Positions 1 through 15,799 are shown, counted from the stretch's first letter. The stretch is DNA of 64,000 nt from Flaccisagitta enflata (GCA_965153355.1 OZ231127.1:51646001-51710000), one strand, 5' to 3'. Notes: generated by a model not told the origin, from the letters alone. A program made the numbers and translations.

Positions 1-37
1 ATGTGTTTTTTATTTTTTTGGGGTTCTTTTTTTTTTT

Positions 38-235
38 TTTAGATGCTTCCTCGCATCTTTCAAGAGGGTCTGTCCGACCGTCTGTCCGTCTGACTGTTAG
101 GCCTCCTCCAAAAAAGTCATCTCCTGCTTTTTCGACTATGGCGAGATGCCACCCTATTTGAGAGGCTTCTTTTCTTCAAAAGAGTATGTCTGTCTACCAT
201 TCAGCGCAGTTACGGAGTTTTGCAGTAACACATTC
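38..235 (-). repeat. Partial dispersed hairpin element, AGATGC subfamily
   Basis: Read on the minus strand this is the 3' end of the element: a T-run, then AGATGC-ttcctc-GCATCT (hairpin), then aagagggtctgtccg and a CCGT-type array. The distal part is degenerate and the AACAAGC head is not seen. Confidence 0.5.
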
Positions 236-249
236 AGAACATAGTTACG

Positions 250-652
250 CAGTTACGTTACAATGCACAGGAACAGCTAATTTCGAAAATCATTTCGCGT
301 GAAATTCTTAATCTGTCTCTGAATGCAAAATTTTGCATTTCTAAGAACATGGCCCCTCTCTTATATGTCTTTAAAACAGGGCCATGTTTTTAGAAATGCA
401 AATTTTTGCATTCAGAGACAGATTAAGAATTTCACGTGAGACAAGTCCAGGAATGGAGGCTAATTTTTTTTTTTTCTCTTAATTTTTAAAACTGATTTTG
501 AAGACTTAATTGATTCTCAATGCAAATAAATAAACAACTTATACTAAGAATATGATTTCCTTTTAAAAAAATTGTTTATTCATTACTATTTTTTTTTTTA
601 GAATATGTTTTGACCGTGAAAACTGATTCTTCGTGTGCACCTTGACTTACGC
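250..652 (+). repeat. Interspersed repeat with long internal hairpin, copy 1
   Basis: Positions 300-440 form a long imperfect hairpin: gtgaaattcttaatctgtc and its complement flank a loop containing two copies of a 'catggccc' word. A second copy lies inverted at 16668-17482. This copy lacks the TA-flanked insert that interrupts the other, so it preserves the empty target site near 604-605. Confidence 0.75.
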
Positions 653-710
653 AGTCAGGACGCACCGTTGCCCGATTTGACTTGTTTCATCCTTGCCTCA
701 TCTCAATTTT

Positions 711-875
711 CTTCTTTTCTTCCTCTTCTTCTTTTTCTTCTTCTTTTTCTTCTTCTTCTTCTTCTTCTTCTTCTTCTTCTTCTTCTTCTTCATCTTCATC
801 TTCATCTTCTTCTCCTTCTCCTTCTTCTTCTTCTTCTTCTTCTTCTTCTTCTTCTCGTATTTTTTTCTTTTTCTG
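711..875 (+). repeat. (TTC)n microsatellite
   Basis: Imperfect TTC array with TCATCT and TCTCCT interruptions. It creates long Ser/Phe/Leu frames in all three forward readings, which are not genes. Confidence 0.9.
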
Positions 876-933
876 CTTCTTCTTTCTCTTCTTTTTTCTT
901 CTTCTTCCTCTCTTCTCCTCCAGTTTTCATCAG

Positions 934-1121
934 AACAAGGCCGGATACACGGCTACCCCAGTCGCGTGTGGGTGGGCAGGAGTTTTATTTGAGGTCACTT
1001 GATCATTTGGGCAAGAGCAGTGAGGCCGAAGACCGTGAAAACCCCAAAGAAGTAAAGTGTGACGGACGGACGGACGGACCGACAAAGCGGGGTGTAGAGT
1101 CGTGTAGCACGCGACTAAAAA
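934..1121 (+). mobile_element. Dispersed hairpin element, GTCGC subfamily, complete
   Basis: Starts AACAAGGCCGGATACACGG with head box AGTCGCGTG. A GGAC/GACC array sits at 1059-1082. It ends GTAGAG, then the hairpin GTCG-tgtagcacg-CGAC, then TAAAAA. Head box and tail are reverse complements around GTCGCG. Confidence 0.75.
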
Positions 1122-1148
1122 TGACGATTTTAATTGAGGCAATAGCGG

Positions 1149-1438
1149 TTTTTAGATGCGTCCGTCAGGAACGCATCTCTATAAGAGGGTCTGTCCGTCC
1201 GTCCGTCCATCCGTCCGTCCGTCCGTCCGTCCGTCCGTCCGTTACGCCTGTGCAAAAACCGCGTTTCTCGGCTGTTTTTGGTCACGGTGAGATCCTACAC
1301 TGAAACAAATGATCAACCAACATGTTTTGAGGTTCTTTTCACCCGTCTGTTCGTCCATCTGTCTCTCCATACATATGTCACATGATCAATACACGCTGAG
1401 ATACAGCCCGGACGCATCGTTGCCCGGTCGGGCTTGTT
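1149..1438 (-). mobile_element. Dispersed hairpin element, AGATGC subfamily, complete
   Basis: On the minus strand it begins AACAAGCCCGACCGGG with head box GATGCGTCC and ends with the GGAC array, CCTCTTATAGAGATGCG and TAAAAA. The terminal hairpin is AGATGCG against CGCATCT. It is longer than the GTCGC type because of ~150 bp between head and array. Confidence 0.75.
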
Positions 1439-1633
1439 TTTTTACATCTGATGGATGAACGTTACAAATGTGACCTATTGAAAAAAAAAGTCTATCAATA
1501 AAACACATTAGATGTTCTACTGATAATCTTGGCATGGCTTGGCTTGGCTTGACTAACAAAATCAAATGCCATGTGATACGCAGTCAAGCGACTACTTATT
1601 GGCCGTATATCCGGCCTCGTTGTCTGTGAAATC

Positions 1634-1930
1634 TTTTTAGATGCGTCCTCGCATCTCTATAAGAGGGTTTGTCCGTCCGTCCGTCGGTCCGTCAGTCCGT
1701 CCGTCCGTCCGTTACGCCTGTGCAAAAACCGCGGTTTTCGGCCGTTTTCGGCCAAGACAAGATCAAGATCCTACACTGAACCTACTGCGAGACTAACATG
1801 ATTTGAGAGCCTCCATTACTACTCTTGTCGTTCCATCTGTCTGTTTGTCCAACTGTCAATCCATATGTGTCACACGATCAATATACGCAGAGACACAGTC
1901 TGGACGCATCGTTGCCAGTTCGGGCTTGTT
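1634..1930 (-). mobile_element. Dispersed hairpin element, AGATGC subfamily, second copy
   Basis: Same architecture as the copy ending at 1438: hairpin AGATGC-gtcctc-GCATCT, array of GGAC-type repeats, shared 'gttacgcctgtgcaaaaaccgc' segment, and AACAAGCCCGAACTGG head on the minus strand. The two copies lie ~200 bp apart in the same orientation. Confidence 0.75.
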
Positions 1931-2167
1931 TAAACTAGATATTGTTTGATGATATAAGATTTCGGATATATTTTTTGCTTTGAAAAGGTACCAGACGGAA
2001 GCTTATGTAATGTGTAAACAGAATTCCCTACTTCGGAAAGAAAAGAGAGAATGAGAATTATATGCACATATCCTATTGAAGATATGAAAAAAAGAAAAGA
2101 TTAACAGAATAAAAGGAAGAAAGGTAGATAGAAAGAAAGGTAGAAAGGAAGACAGGAAGAAAGGAAG

Positions 2168-2309
<142 letters not shown>

Positions 2310-2310
2310 G

Positions 2311-3708
2311 TTGTACGCCCCTGCACACCCGTCCGCAACGATATTTGTACCACGGGTTTTTGTTCTTAATCTACACGTACTGTACTGACATGACAGCAAA
2401 AATAAAACGCGCTAATGAGGTCTAAAACCTTTCTAACTGTCATACTTTCTATCGAATATTTTTGCATCACAGCCTCGGCCTAAATGCAATGCAATGTAAA
2501 TGCATCACGTCGGCTCAGTTCAGCTCAGGCGGGATATTTTATCCATGAACCCACATATTCCGTAATTTCCGGTGGATGAACTATAAAGTAAAGGACGTAG
2601 AACGTACTTGTTATATCGATATTGTCTTTTAATGTTTCACGAAGACGAATAGTCTGGAATTAGTATGCCAATTTTTAGTTACTAGAACAGAAACCATCGC
2701 AAATCTTCGCAGACTTTACTACTTGAGGCTGTGAGGTTTTATCGAGATCATTGCAGTCAGCATCGTCTTATTAGTTGAGTCTGTTGTCATCGTCATTCTG
2801 ATTGTCATCGTTAACATGAGGACGTTAATGATGATGGTCAAATAGGCAATTCATCAGTGATTTTTGTTTTCCGTAAAATTTCGGTGAAATGTGAACAAAG
2901 AGCTCTCTTATTTCATTCACTCTTCGATTTTTTAACTTTTTTTTTCTCATAATTTGGAGTTTTTTCTTTATCTCAGCCTGTTTGTTTTACGATTCCCCCG
3001 AAGATTTATTCAGAATAAGTCGCAGTATTGCTAAGCGTTTGTATAACAAAAAAATGTTTGTTTGTTATTATTTCATTTTGTACAGAAATTTAGCCTTAAG
3101 CTGAGGTCTGTCTATATGGTTTCCTAAATAAGAAGGGTCAAATTTGCTCCCATGTAAAGAGTGTTTCAATAATCCGAGGCACTGTGGGGAAGAAACAGTT
3201 CAAAACAAACATTTTCCGATGATTGGTTAGTCGGTCTGTTTTGTTTTTGTTTTTGTTTTTTTGTTTTTTTTGTCGTTTCTTTTTTCAGTGGCAGTAGCAA
3301 ATCAAAGAAGACATCGGGTACCGCTTACCAGTAAACGCTTTTGTTCCTACATTCATCGTCATTGTGCGGAGAATGAGCAATTGTAGAGAGTCTTTGCTTG
3401 TGCGTTGTGCACGCGCACGCAGATAGATGACAAATTCCTTCGATCATGCGATCCCAAATCACATATCTCGATATTTGTCTCGAAAAAGAAACTCGCTGAT
3501 GCCAACGGCAATGATATAAAACGACTCGGCTAATAAAAGACGTTCAAATCTCAAATGTCTCAAATGTATTTTGACTGATGAATCAAGTAAAGGAAAGGGT
3601 TCAAGGAGATGAAGTCGTATCAAGCTCTTTACATTATCGCTCCTCAATTCACAAAATCGCTCACTATCTCCCACCGGGATATGCACTAATATAAGTAATA
3701 TTCTACAA
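2311..3708. other. No gene recognised; AT-rich intergenic DNA
   Basis: No open frame with splice signals, no TIR pair and no recognisable family were found. At 3313-3330 there is a fragment of the repeat word catcgggtaccgct that recurs at 24410, 63545 and 63980. Confidence 0.6.
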
Positions 3709-3710
3709 TA

Positions 3711-3872
3711 AGGGTGCGTCTGCATTCACCATATCATTTGGATATTTTATCTGGATATCAATATCCGGATATTCTACATCTATAGTGAATTTGCAAAATT
3801 TACTAAATGAAATATCCGGATATTAATATTCAGATAAAATATCCGAATAAGCTGATTAATGCAGACACACCT
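3711..3872. mobile_element. 162-bp palindromic MITE with TA target duplication
   Basis: Flanked by TA (3709-3710 and 3873-3874). Termini are AGGGTGCGTCTGCATT and its near complement AATGCAGACACACCT. Interior arms repeat GGATATTTTATCTG and ATATCCGGATAT in inverted order, so nearly the whole element folds back. The TA duplication fits Tc1/mariner-type mobilisation; no transposase is present. Confidence 0.85.
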
Positions 3873-3893
3873 TAAGTATAACACAAAAGATTA

Positions 3894-4261
3894 CAGACGA
3901 AAGTGAAATACAAGAAGTTAACCCCCCAAAAACTGTAGCACCCTACAGCCTTAAGTACAGATTGAAAAAAAACATATAAGATGAGGAATGGAAGCTTATA
4001 TCAATACAATTAGCCTCATCAGAGCGATTTTGGAATTTCATTCCCAGTAAAAAGTTATAGCTAAAAAACTAGTAAAAAATTGCATTTTTAGCATAATTCA
4101 AAAAGTGCTAATTTTAGCTAGTTTTTAAGCTGTAACTCTTGACAGGAATGAAATTCCAAATCTAATTGATATAGCTTCTATTCTTCATCTCATGCAAATC
4201 TTCATTCAGCTATTGCGGCTGTGAGGTGCTGAGTTAGCTTCTTGTATTTCACTTTCGTCTG
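3894..4261. mobile_element. 368-bp fold-back MITE with TA target duplication
   Basis: TA at 3892-3893 and 4262-4263 flanks termini CAGACGAAAGTGAAATACAA and its complement at 4234-4261. Interior segments (ggaatttcattcc with ggaatgaaattcc; tagctaaaaaactag with ctagtttttaagct) continue the hairpin. It starts 21 bp after the preceding element. Confidence 0.88.
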
Positions 4262-4794
4262 TAAAGGATAAACAATGAAAGCCTCACATCCACCATGGGG
4301 TCCATGCGGGACAGAAAAAAACAGGTATACCGTAGTTACAATATCGTCATCGTCAATACAGTCATCATGCACTCATTTAAAAATCCATGTACTGCTCCAA
4401 AGTATTTCCTTGTATTTGAGCTCCGTCATAAGTTCCGAAAAGAATATCCCTGACCTTTTCATGCCCTCCACCTGGCTCTGACAACCTTCGTCATTGGATT
4501 GTGTATTCGTGTGAAAGTGAGGCGCTTTCTCTTTCCACACCTTTACTTTGGAACAATTGCACTCTTGTGGTTGGTAACTCAGTTCCATTTCATTATTTGC
4601 AACGGTGATTCATAGGCCGGTCTGGGCTTGAATTTCATCTGAAAACAGTCACCCAGTGAAGATTCCAAGAGGAGTGGACCTACGGACTAATCATGCGACA
4701 TCTTTCACGTTAATCTGATCCGGGGTGGATTAGCTCTCCCCGTCTTTTTTTTTTTCGTCGAGAACCTTTTCATCTGTTTTCCAATTTTCTCCCT

Positions 4795-5190
4795 TTGCAC
4801 TCTCTCATGTCTTGCAGAACTTCTCGACTTCTTTATCCCTCCACAGCTTCCCATCACCCACTAGTATTTCTTACTAGTAATTGTTCCTCTCGCGATTTGG
4901 ATCAAGATCTCATTCATCCTTTCCACAAATCTGAACTCATTCTATCGCGTCTATCGTGCCCGTTGCTCCATCCTCTTTCCGTTCCCTATACCCAGCCATT
5001 TTTTTTCTTGCTGACTTGTTGCGTCACTGTCAACCTTTGGTATTCTCTCCCTCACCTCTCCTTTTCCCTCGACACACCCTTTGTGATTTCCATGACCGCT
5101 CCCTCTTTCATCGCATCCAAGCCACTCCCTCATCTGCATGCTGCCTACATGTCGAATGGCCATTTAACCTTATCAATTAGAATTACAATT
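4795..5190 (+). pseudogene. Possible decayed LINE ORF2 3' end
   Basis: An open frame of 137 codons, rich in Ser/Pro/His/Leu, contains LWYSLP near residue 81. This resembles the W-N-S-L-P word near the C-terminus of many non-LTR retrotransposon ORF2 proteins. It is followed by an (AATTAC)-like tail at 5176-5196, as seen at LINE 3' ends. Neither reverse transcriptase nor endonuclease motifs are present. It may be chance. Confidence 0.25.
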
Positions 5191-5214
5191 ACAATTGTAT
5201 GGATTTAGCCATAG

Positions 5215-5413
5215 AACAAGGCTAAGTCGCGTGCGGTCGTCAAGACTAAAAGACAAAAAATCAAAATGTAAAATGACTTAAAATGACCTGAAACAACGTA
5301 AAACGGCGAAAAAAAAAGTAAATAGAGACGGACGGACGGACGGACTGACCGACTGACAGACCGACCAAACAACCGACATAGCGGGTCATAGAGTCGCGTA
5401 GCGCGCGACTAAA
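5215..5413 (+). mobile_element. Dispersed hairpin element, GTCGC subfamily
   Basis: AACAAGGCT head, AGTCGCGTGCGG head box, A-rich middle with repeated 'aaaatgac' words (5265-5310), GGAC array at 5329-5350, GGTCATAGAG, hairpin GTCGCG-tag-CGCGAC, TAAAAA. It is the same long variant as 15133-15335. Confidence 0.8.
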
Positions 5414-5453
5414 AACTGGTGAATGTTTGATAAAATAGGCCATGTTTATCATT

Positions 5454-5804
5454 TACCGTATTTTTTCTAATTAGCGCCCCGGGCGCTTTTGAAATTGGAA
5501 AAAAACATTGTCATTTTACCCTCCAATAAGCGCCCCCTTTTGATTCATAAACATTCTCTTTTCCTATGTTTTTTACAATGAATGCTATTTAGAATATCAG
5601 AAATGTGATATTAAATGTATCAGAGTGATATTTTGTGCTTGTTTTCTAATCAATCCCTGATAATAGACACTGAAATAAGCAAAATCATTTCTCTTTCAAT
5701 AGTCATTCACTTCTCCATCTTCCCTCAAATCATTATTCTGAGGAGCAGAAAGAGGGGGGGGGGCGTTAATTGGAGGGGGGGGGCGATAAATGGAAAAAAT
5801 ACGG
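5454..5804. mobile_element. 351-bp MITE, CCGTATTTTTTC termini, TA target duplication
   Basis: TA at 5452-5453 and 5805-5806. The left terminus CCGTATTTTTTC followed by TAGCGCCCC is inverted at the right end as GGGGCGATAAATGG then GAAAAAATACGG. The short open frames inside are not coding-like. Confidence 0.75.
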
Positions 5805-5806
5805 TA

Positions 5807-6737
<931 letters not shown>

Positions 6738-6738
6738 A

Positions 6739-7726
6739 CAGGGTTTTTCACGCCAACACGCCGATTACAAAACGACATTTCTCAGCTGCTAGATATGCAA
6801 ATCAAATTCTGAAAAAAGATTAGTACAGCTTGTGAGTTCCGATTTTGTTTGTTGACTTTGTTTATGGTTATATTCCAAGACGTTCACCCATAAAAGATCT
6901 TTCAAAAGTACTCATTTTTTCCATTACCATTTCAGAAGAATGAATCCTCTGCTCCGTGAAACAAGCATCAACTTTAAAGGAGCACTGCTTCTAAACGAAT
7001 AAAGTTACAGACCTCAGATTGGTCCCAATTTACAGAGCTGCCTTTGCTCTTTAAAATGCGACCAATCCGGGATGCGTAGCTCAATTCATTTAGAAGAAGT
7101 GCTCCTCCAAAGTTGATGATACTCGGTAGTGAAAGTGGGCCCCATGAGATCATGGAGTAGCGCTATTCAACCATCAACTTCCACAATCTGGCAAAGGCGA
7201 AGGCGCTCAAAATGATGGCAATTACCATAATTACGCGAGTACTAACAGTAGGCTTTACCAACTAGCGGACAGACCAAGCAGCTTACTCGTGGAACAAAAT
7301 GATTACCAACAGGAGGAAAAACGCAATGTGAAGCTGCCATATTGGGAAAAACATCTTTGAACAGTTTAATATCATATATGGAACATTACGCAACTGCATG
7401 GTACTTTTTTCAGCTCGCTTTTTCTACCAAAGGTAACTAATTAAAATCAATCTGGAATCTAGACTATTTTTGCTTCATTTGTTTTGACATGGCCTAAGGA
7501 TGAAGTAATGCTTTCTCAAAGAAGTAACTTATTGGCACTTATCCAAATTCTGAGGATTTATTCACTCATCTATGACAGGTAAACTACTTGGAATCAAACC
7601 ATCGCAATTTCAGATAACAAAATCGGAGCTCAAGAGCTGTTTAGGACATTTTTCAGAAATCAATTGTCATGTATGGGGGCTGAGAAACGTCGTTTTGTAA
7701 TCGGCGTGTTGGCGTGAAAAACCCTG
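6739..7726. mobile_element. 988-bp non-autonomous TIR element, TA target duplication
   Basis: TA at 6737-6738 and 7727-7728. The terminal inverted repeats are 48 bp with 47 matches and begin CAGGGTTTTTCACGCC. A nested imperfect hairpin at 6966-7125 pairs catcaactttaaaggagcac with gtgctcctccaaagttgatg. No transposase frame is present. TA duplication and CAGGG ends fit the Tc1/mariner group. Confidence 0.9.
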
Positions 7727-8227
7727 TATTGTTCTTCTCCATTCTGATTTTTTTTTTCTATCTTCCTTTCCTTCTTTTTTATTTCTCGCTGATACTTTTG
7801 CTTTCTCGCATTTTCTTCTTTTTAGTTACAAGCACGCGACTCAATAACGTTCTACATCCATGACAGGGTTGTATATTGGGGAAATTTGCACTAATGGCAG
7901 GATAGGAACATTGCCAGGCCCTTTATATGTATAAAGCCTCTGTGCTCTACCCTTCCAGTCCCCGTGAGCTTACAGTGATCAACCAAAAGAAAATGAAAGA
8001 GAGAGAAAGCGGGAAGGAACTACTTACGGACGTAGAAGAGGGAGCAACCGTTTTTTGTTTGTTTTTTTTTTTTTGTTTTTTTTTTTTTTTTTTTTTTGTT
8101 TTTTTTTGCAGAATTAGCGCTTCAGTGGTATGGAGTGGATTTGAAAAATGAGTATTTAACTTTATTCCCACTTACATCAGTAAAAAAAAATTCATGTATT
8201 CATTTGTCAAATATGAAAAGTGGAACA

Positions 8228-8465
8228 ATATCCATCACTATACCCATACTGAAACAAATGGAAGCGGACCTTGTGAACCCTTAGTTTTCCATAAAACAGA
8301 ATCTGAAAAACATTTTTTTACAATCTAACCCAAAAGTAAACCGCAAAGTAGTTTGGTAACCAAAACTAGTTTGTGACCGAAATTCACCGAAGCACACGAG
8401 GGTAACATTGTTAAGAAATCTTACCCTTACAAGGTAGTATTGTGGTCTAGATTCGAAATTCACAC
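8228..8465. repeat. Interspersed repeat, uninterrupted copy
   Basis: It shares ttttccataaaacagaatct, the following ~45 bases and the downstream 'agggtaacattgttaag' with 33060-33600. That other copy is split by a 321-bp MITE, so this copy shows the region without the insertion. Confidence 0.65.
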
Positions 8466-8546
8466 TCACAGTGTTTAGAGTTTACTGGATTAGTTTCCTA
8501 TTGAGATTTCGCACCTCAGTGACTAGACCAGGGGAAGGTGCTAAAT

Positions 8547-8688
8547 AACAAGGCCAAGTAGGCCAATAGGTGCGACGTGTGGATCGTCGAACGAATGCGT
8601 TACAGACCAACAGACCGACAGACCGACAGACCGACAGACCAACCAACGGACACAGCCAGTTATAGAGGTGCTTTGTCGCACCTAAAAA
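8547..8688 (+). mobile_element. Dispersed hairpin element, GGTGC subfamily, complete
   Basis: AACAAGGCCAAGTAGGCCAA head, head box AGGTGCGACGTG, GGATCGTCGAACGAATGCGT, then a CAGAC/CGAC array at 8606-8634, CCAGTTATAGA, hairpin GGTGC-tttgtc-GCACC, TAAAAA. The tail GTCGCACCT is the exact reverse complement of the head AGGTGCGAC. Confidence 0.85.
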
Positions 8689-9867
<1,179 letters not shown>

Positions 9868-9917
9868 CTATACGCCTTTGTGCATGAGTTCAAAATCTAA
9901 AATTAATCGAAAAGGTC

Positions 9918-10937
<1,020 letters not shown>

Positions 10938-10946
10938 GGCAATGGC

Positions 10947-11982
<1,036 letters not shown>

Positions 11983-12437
11983 ATCCATCGGTCGGTTGAT
12001 CCATCCGTCAGTTAGCTGATCCATTGAAAGATCGGTTCATCCAAGATCCATTGGGGTGTTAGCCTGATAATCTTCTTTACTCGTTACTTTCATTGGTCAT
12101 TGGCGGGAGTTGGTCCGTCAGTTACGCTATCATTTAGTAAGCTACCGAACGTGTCCGAGGTTCACCTTCGTATCAACCACGCGACTTAAAAAATCGCAAA
12201 AGCACTTCTTCTACAGTTGAATAAGGATCAAGTGAACACCATAGGGGACATTATGATTTATAATGGTTTTGTAATTCATATTTTGCAAGGTGAAATTTCA
12301 TTGCAGGTCTGTTTGGTGAAACTTCCTTGTTTCTCCAATTTCTCCAAGTGGCATGGGTGTATAAGAGCTACAAAATTTGCCATGTCCACATAGTATTTCA
12401 GGAATTGTAGTATTCTGCTTTTTGTACAACTCATAAG

Positions 12438-12951
12438 CAGGCCTGAGCGATTGTATTGGGTATTGGTATTGGGTTTACAATATTCCTGTGTATTGGGTTT
12501 TCCCAATACATATAGCTTATTTTGTTATTTTTCCAATACAATACAATACTATACAATATTACAAAAAAGTTGATCCAAGGAGGGTTAAATATATGAGTGA
12601 AAGACTGAATGAGTTGAAGAGGAAGAGGAAAAACATTCAAAGTCTAAGGGAGAACAAAAGAAGTGGAAATGGTGAGAGATAAAAAGAGAAAAAGAGGAGG
12701 ATTTGCTGAAAATAAAAGTGGGTGAAGGATGAAAAGAGTAGGAGGAGGAGGAAGAGGAACTTATAGGAGATTAGGTGGGTTAGGAATATAGACAAAGGAA
12801 GGAGAAGAATAAGAATCTATGAGAGTAACAACCAGTGGCTAGAAGCTGAGAAGATGAAGAGGAGGAAGAGAAAAAAGATTAAAAATCTACAGAAGAGAGA
12901 GAGAAAGAGAGAAAGAAAGAGAGAGAGAGACAGATAGAGAAAGAAAGAAAT

Positions 12952-13012
<61 letters not shown>

Positions 13013-13239
13013 AATAGAGAGAGAGAGAGAAAAAGAGAAAGGGAAAAATGATGAATAAAGACACAAAAAAAAAAGAGAGAAAAAGAGATAATTGTATTGT
13101 ATTGTTTGCTATGATAATGTATTGTATACAATCTTAATGGATATTGTATTGTATTGGTATTGTATTGTATTGTCCCAATACTTGAATGTATTGTATTGGT
13201 ATTGTATAGTTGACAAAAATGCTATATAGCTCAGGCCTG
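12438..13239. mobile_element. 802-bp non-autonomous hAT-type element
   Basis: An exact 8-bp target duplication, CTCATAAG, lies at 12430-12437 and 13240-13247. Termini are CAGGCCTGAGC and GCTCAGGCCTG. 8-bp duplications and CAGG ends are the hAT hallmark. Subterminal regions carry inverted arrays of the pentamer TATTG/CAATA (12450-12560 and 13090-13210), plausibly transposase-binding repeats. The middle is purine-rich with (GA)n at 12955-13003. No transposase frame is present. Confidence 0.93.
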
Positions 13240-13426
13240 CTCATAAGCAAAGATCGTTCATCTCAAGGCTTTCTTTGTCATTTTCAACACAAGCTGCGTG
13301 GAATTCTTCTTCTTGGTAGCCTTCTTTCAAAGGATTTATATATATATATATATATATATTTCATGTCTCAAAATCTAAGACCGACCGAATTTCAAGTCAC
13401 TTTTACCATGTCCATGGACGTGGTGG

Positions 13427-13470
13427 GCGATGGCGTGGCGTGGCGTGGCGTGGCGTGGCGTGGCGCGGCG
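13427..13470 (+). repeat. (GGCGT)n short tandem repeat
   Basis: About seven GGCGT units. The surrounding open frames read only this array. Confidence 0.9.
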
Positions 13471-13761
13471 ATGGCGAGTGCTGATGTGATTATAAGTTGG
13501 ATGTAAAAACACGAAACTCTGCCATATTACTGAAACTTTCTTAAAGTGCTGATTTAAATTGGACTTTGCTTCTTTAGCTGATCCGGTTGAATTTTGGAAA
13601 TGAGGCTCTCCACAGCAAAAAAAAAAAAGAACTAAAACAAAATACTCATCCAGATCTTGCCAGATTTCCGACATCTGCATTTGCCTATTTTCTTCTTTGT
13701 CAGTTTGTCTGCATCTTATTCACTTTGTTGTAACTCTCAGCCTCCGATTTATCTCTGATTG

Positions 13762-13825
13762 TCTCTATTTGTCTGTCTCTGTTTGTTTGTCTCTGTTTGT
13801 CTGTCCCTGTTTGTCTGTCTTTTAC

Positions 13826-13876
<51 letters not shown>

Positions 13877-13880
13877 TTCT

Positions 13881-13949
<69 letters not shown>

Positions 13950-13960
13950 TCTCTCTCTCT
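13762..13960 (+). repeat. (CTGT)n and (CT)n compound microsatellite
   Basis: CTGT units at 13825-13875, then CT units to 13941 with TTTCTC interruptions. There is no coding support. Confidence 0.9.
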
Positions 13961-14172
13961 CTTTTATTTTCCCCCCTCCGCTTTTTTTCTGTACAGACCA
14001 TGACCATTCGTCTACCCCCATCCTTCAGTTCTATCGATCTCTTTTCCAAACAATAGAATCCCTTATTTTCGTTTGTCTCCGAAGACTATTGTCCTTGTTA
14101 TCTTATATCTTCGTAGCAGCTTCATCCCAGGCTCCCTGGAGAGAGGCCTCGGACATCCAGTTATTGATTTAC

Positions 14173-14244
14173 TTTTTAGTCGCGGACACGCGACTTTACA
14201 CCTTGCCGTGTCGTTCGGTCGGTCCGTTGGTCGGTCCGAAATAT
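14173..14244 (-). mobile_element. Truncated dispersed hairpin element, GTCGC subfamily
   Basis: On the minus strand it ends with an array of GGAC/GACC, then GTCGCG-tgtc-CGCGAC and TAAAAA. The head is absent and a (TATTG)n-like array (14262-14380) follows. Confidence 0.7.
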
Positions 14245-14261
14245 TTTTGAAATATTGTAGG

Positions 14262-14380
14262 TGTGAAATACTGTTGAATTATAGTATTGTTGTAGTGTAT
14301 TGTATTGTATTGTAGTATTGTATCGTATTGTAGTATTTGTACTGTTTTGTATTGTATTGTAGTATTTTGTATTATATTGC
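14262..14380 (+). repeat. Degenerate (TATTG)n array
   Basis: TATTG/TAGTATTG pentamers, the same pentamer as in the hAT-type element at 12438-13239. No TIR pair is seen here. Confidence 0.75.
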
Positions 14381-14702
14381 ATTTGACCAATTGCCATTGT
14401 CATTTACACTTCCTTAATTTTTAACCTAATAAAGATATATTTGTATTGAATCAAGAATAAAACATGTTGATTTCATTGAATATGAATGGCTTTTGATAAC
14501 TATCAAGAATATTCAGTGCTACAAAAATAAGAACAGGTTAAGAACTTTTTAGCCTGAAAATTGGTCAGAAATAAGAACGCTGAGCCTCACTTCAAAAAAC
14601 TGTGTTCTTATAAAAAATACGGCGTGTAGTCTTTGAAATTACAATCCAAAAACCCTTGGAAAAGAATATTTGAGTAATAGAAATGTTATGTTATAATTTT
14701 TG

Positions 14703-14840
<138 letters not shown>

Positions 14841-15132
14841 TAACTGAAAACTAGCGCCGACTCCTGTTATTGTATGGGTTTTCCAACTCAGCATTATTGA
14901 GATATAAAAGAAACTATAGGTTGTGTTATGTGATGTTATGATTCGCGGTTTGCTAAATATCCACTTTTATAAGCGCCCGATTGCAAGTAGCCTACGAGGT
15001 ATTGTTTTGAGACATATTTTTTTTTTTTCGAACTCATATCGATTTGCAATAGAACATATGATAAGTTGGACGCTGCCATAATATTTTCCTTGCATTGGCG
15101 ACAAATTTTTATGTAACTGTCGAGTAAGAATA

Positions 15133-15335
15133 AACAAGGCCAACACCTTACAGTCGCGTGCGGTTGTTAAGACCATAAGACCAAAAGACCAAAAGACTAC
15201 TTAAAATGACTTAAAATGACGTAAAACAGTGAAAAAAAGCTAAGCGTGACCGACGGACGGACCAACGGACCAACCGACCGACCGACCGACAGACGGACAG
15301 AGCGGGTCATAGAGTCGCGTGCACGCGACTAAAAA
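15133..15335 (+). mobile_element. Dispersed hairpin element, GTCGC subfamily, long variant
   Basis: AACAAGGCC head, AGTCGCGTGCGG head box, A-rich middle, GACC/GGAC array at 15249-15295, GGTCATAGAG, hairpin GTCGCGTG-CACGCGAC, TAAAAA. The 3' hairpin here is an uninterrupted palindrome. Confidence 0.85.
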
Positions 15336-15490
15336 GGCGTGGTGGACTTTTTTTTTCTTTGCCCCTTTGGTGTCAATGCTTCCTCTCCGCAATATTTCGA
15401 TGTTTTTTATCAGTGTTGAGGTCTCCTTTTTTATGGATGGACGACCGCCTGCTCAGAAAACTGATTGAATACCAACCCACAAGTTGCGTG

Positions 15491-15497
<7 letters not shown>

Positions 15498-15580
<83 letters not shown>

Positions 15581-15583
15581 ACA

Positions 15584-15666
<83 letters not shown>
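15498..15666 (+). repeat. (GA)n-(AC)n compound microsatellite
   Basis: GA units to 15577 switch to AC units to 15665 with two GACAC transition units. It is the complement-strand analogue of the (GT)n(CT)n compound repeats at 10.6 and 11.6 kb. Confidence 0.95.
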
Positions 15667-15674
<8 letters not shown>

Positions 15675-15799
15675 AAAAAAACATCATCTTCTGTCAACCG
15701 GATTTTAACATCAACGTTGAAAAAAGAGCTTGTTGGCCGGATCAACAGGACAGTCGAATCCTCAAAAAAAAAAGAAAAAAAAGAAAAAAAAGAAAACGC

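Noticed and set aside
8547-8688. Hammerhead-ribozyme (retrozyme) or tRNA-SINE identity for the dispersed hairpin family
   Set aside because: No CTGATGA...GAAA core was found in any copy, and the A/B-box resemblance in the head is too weak to support a tRNA origin.
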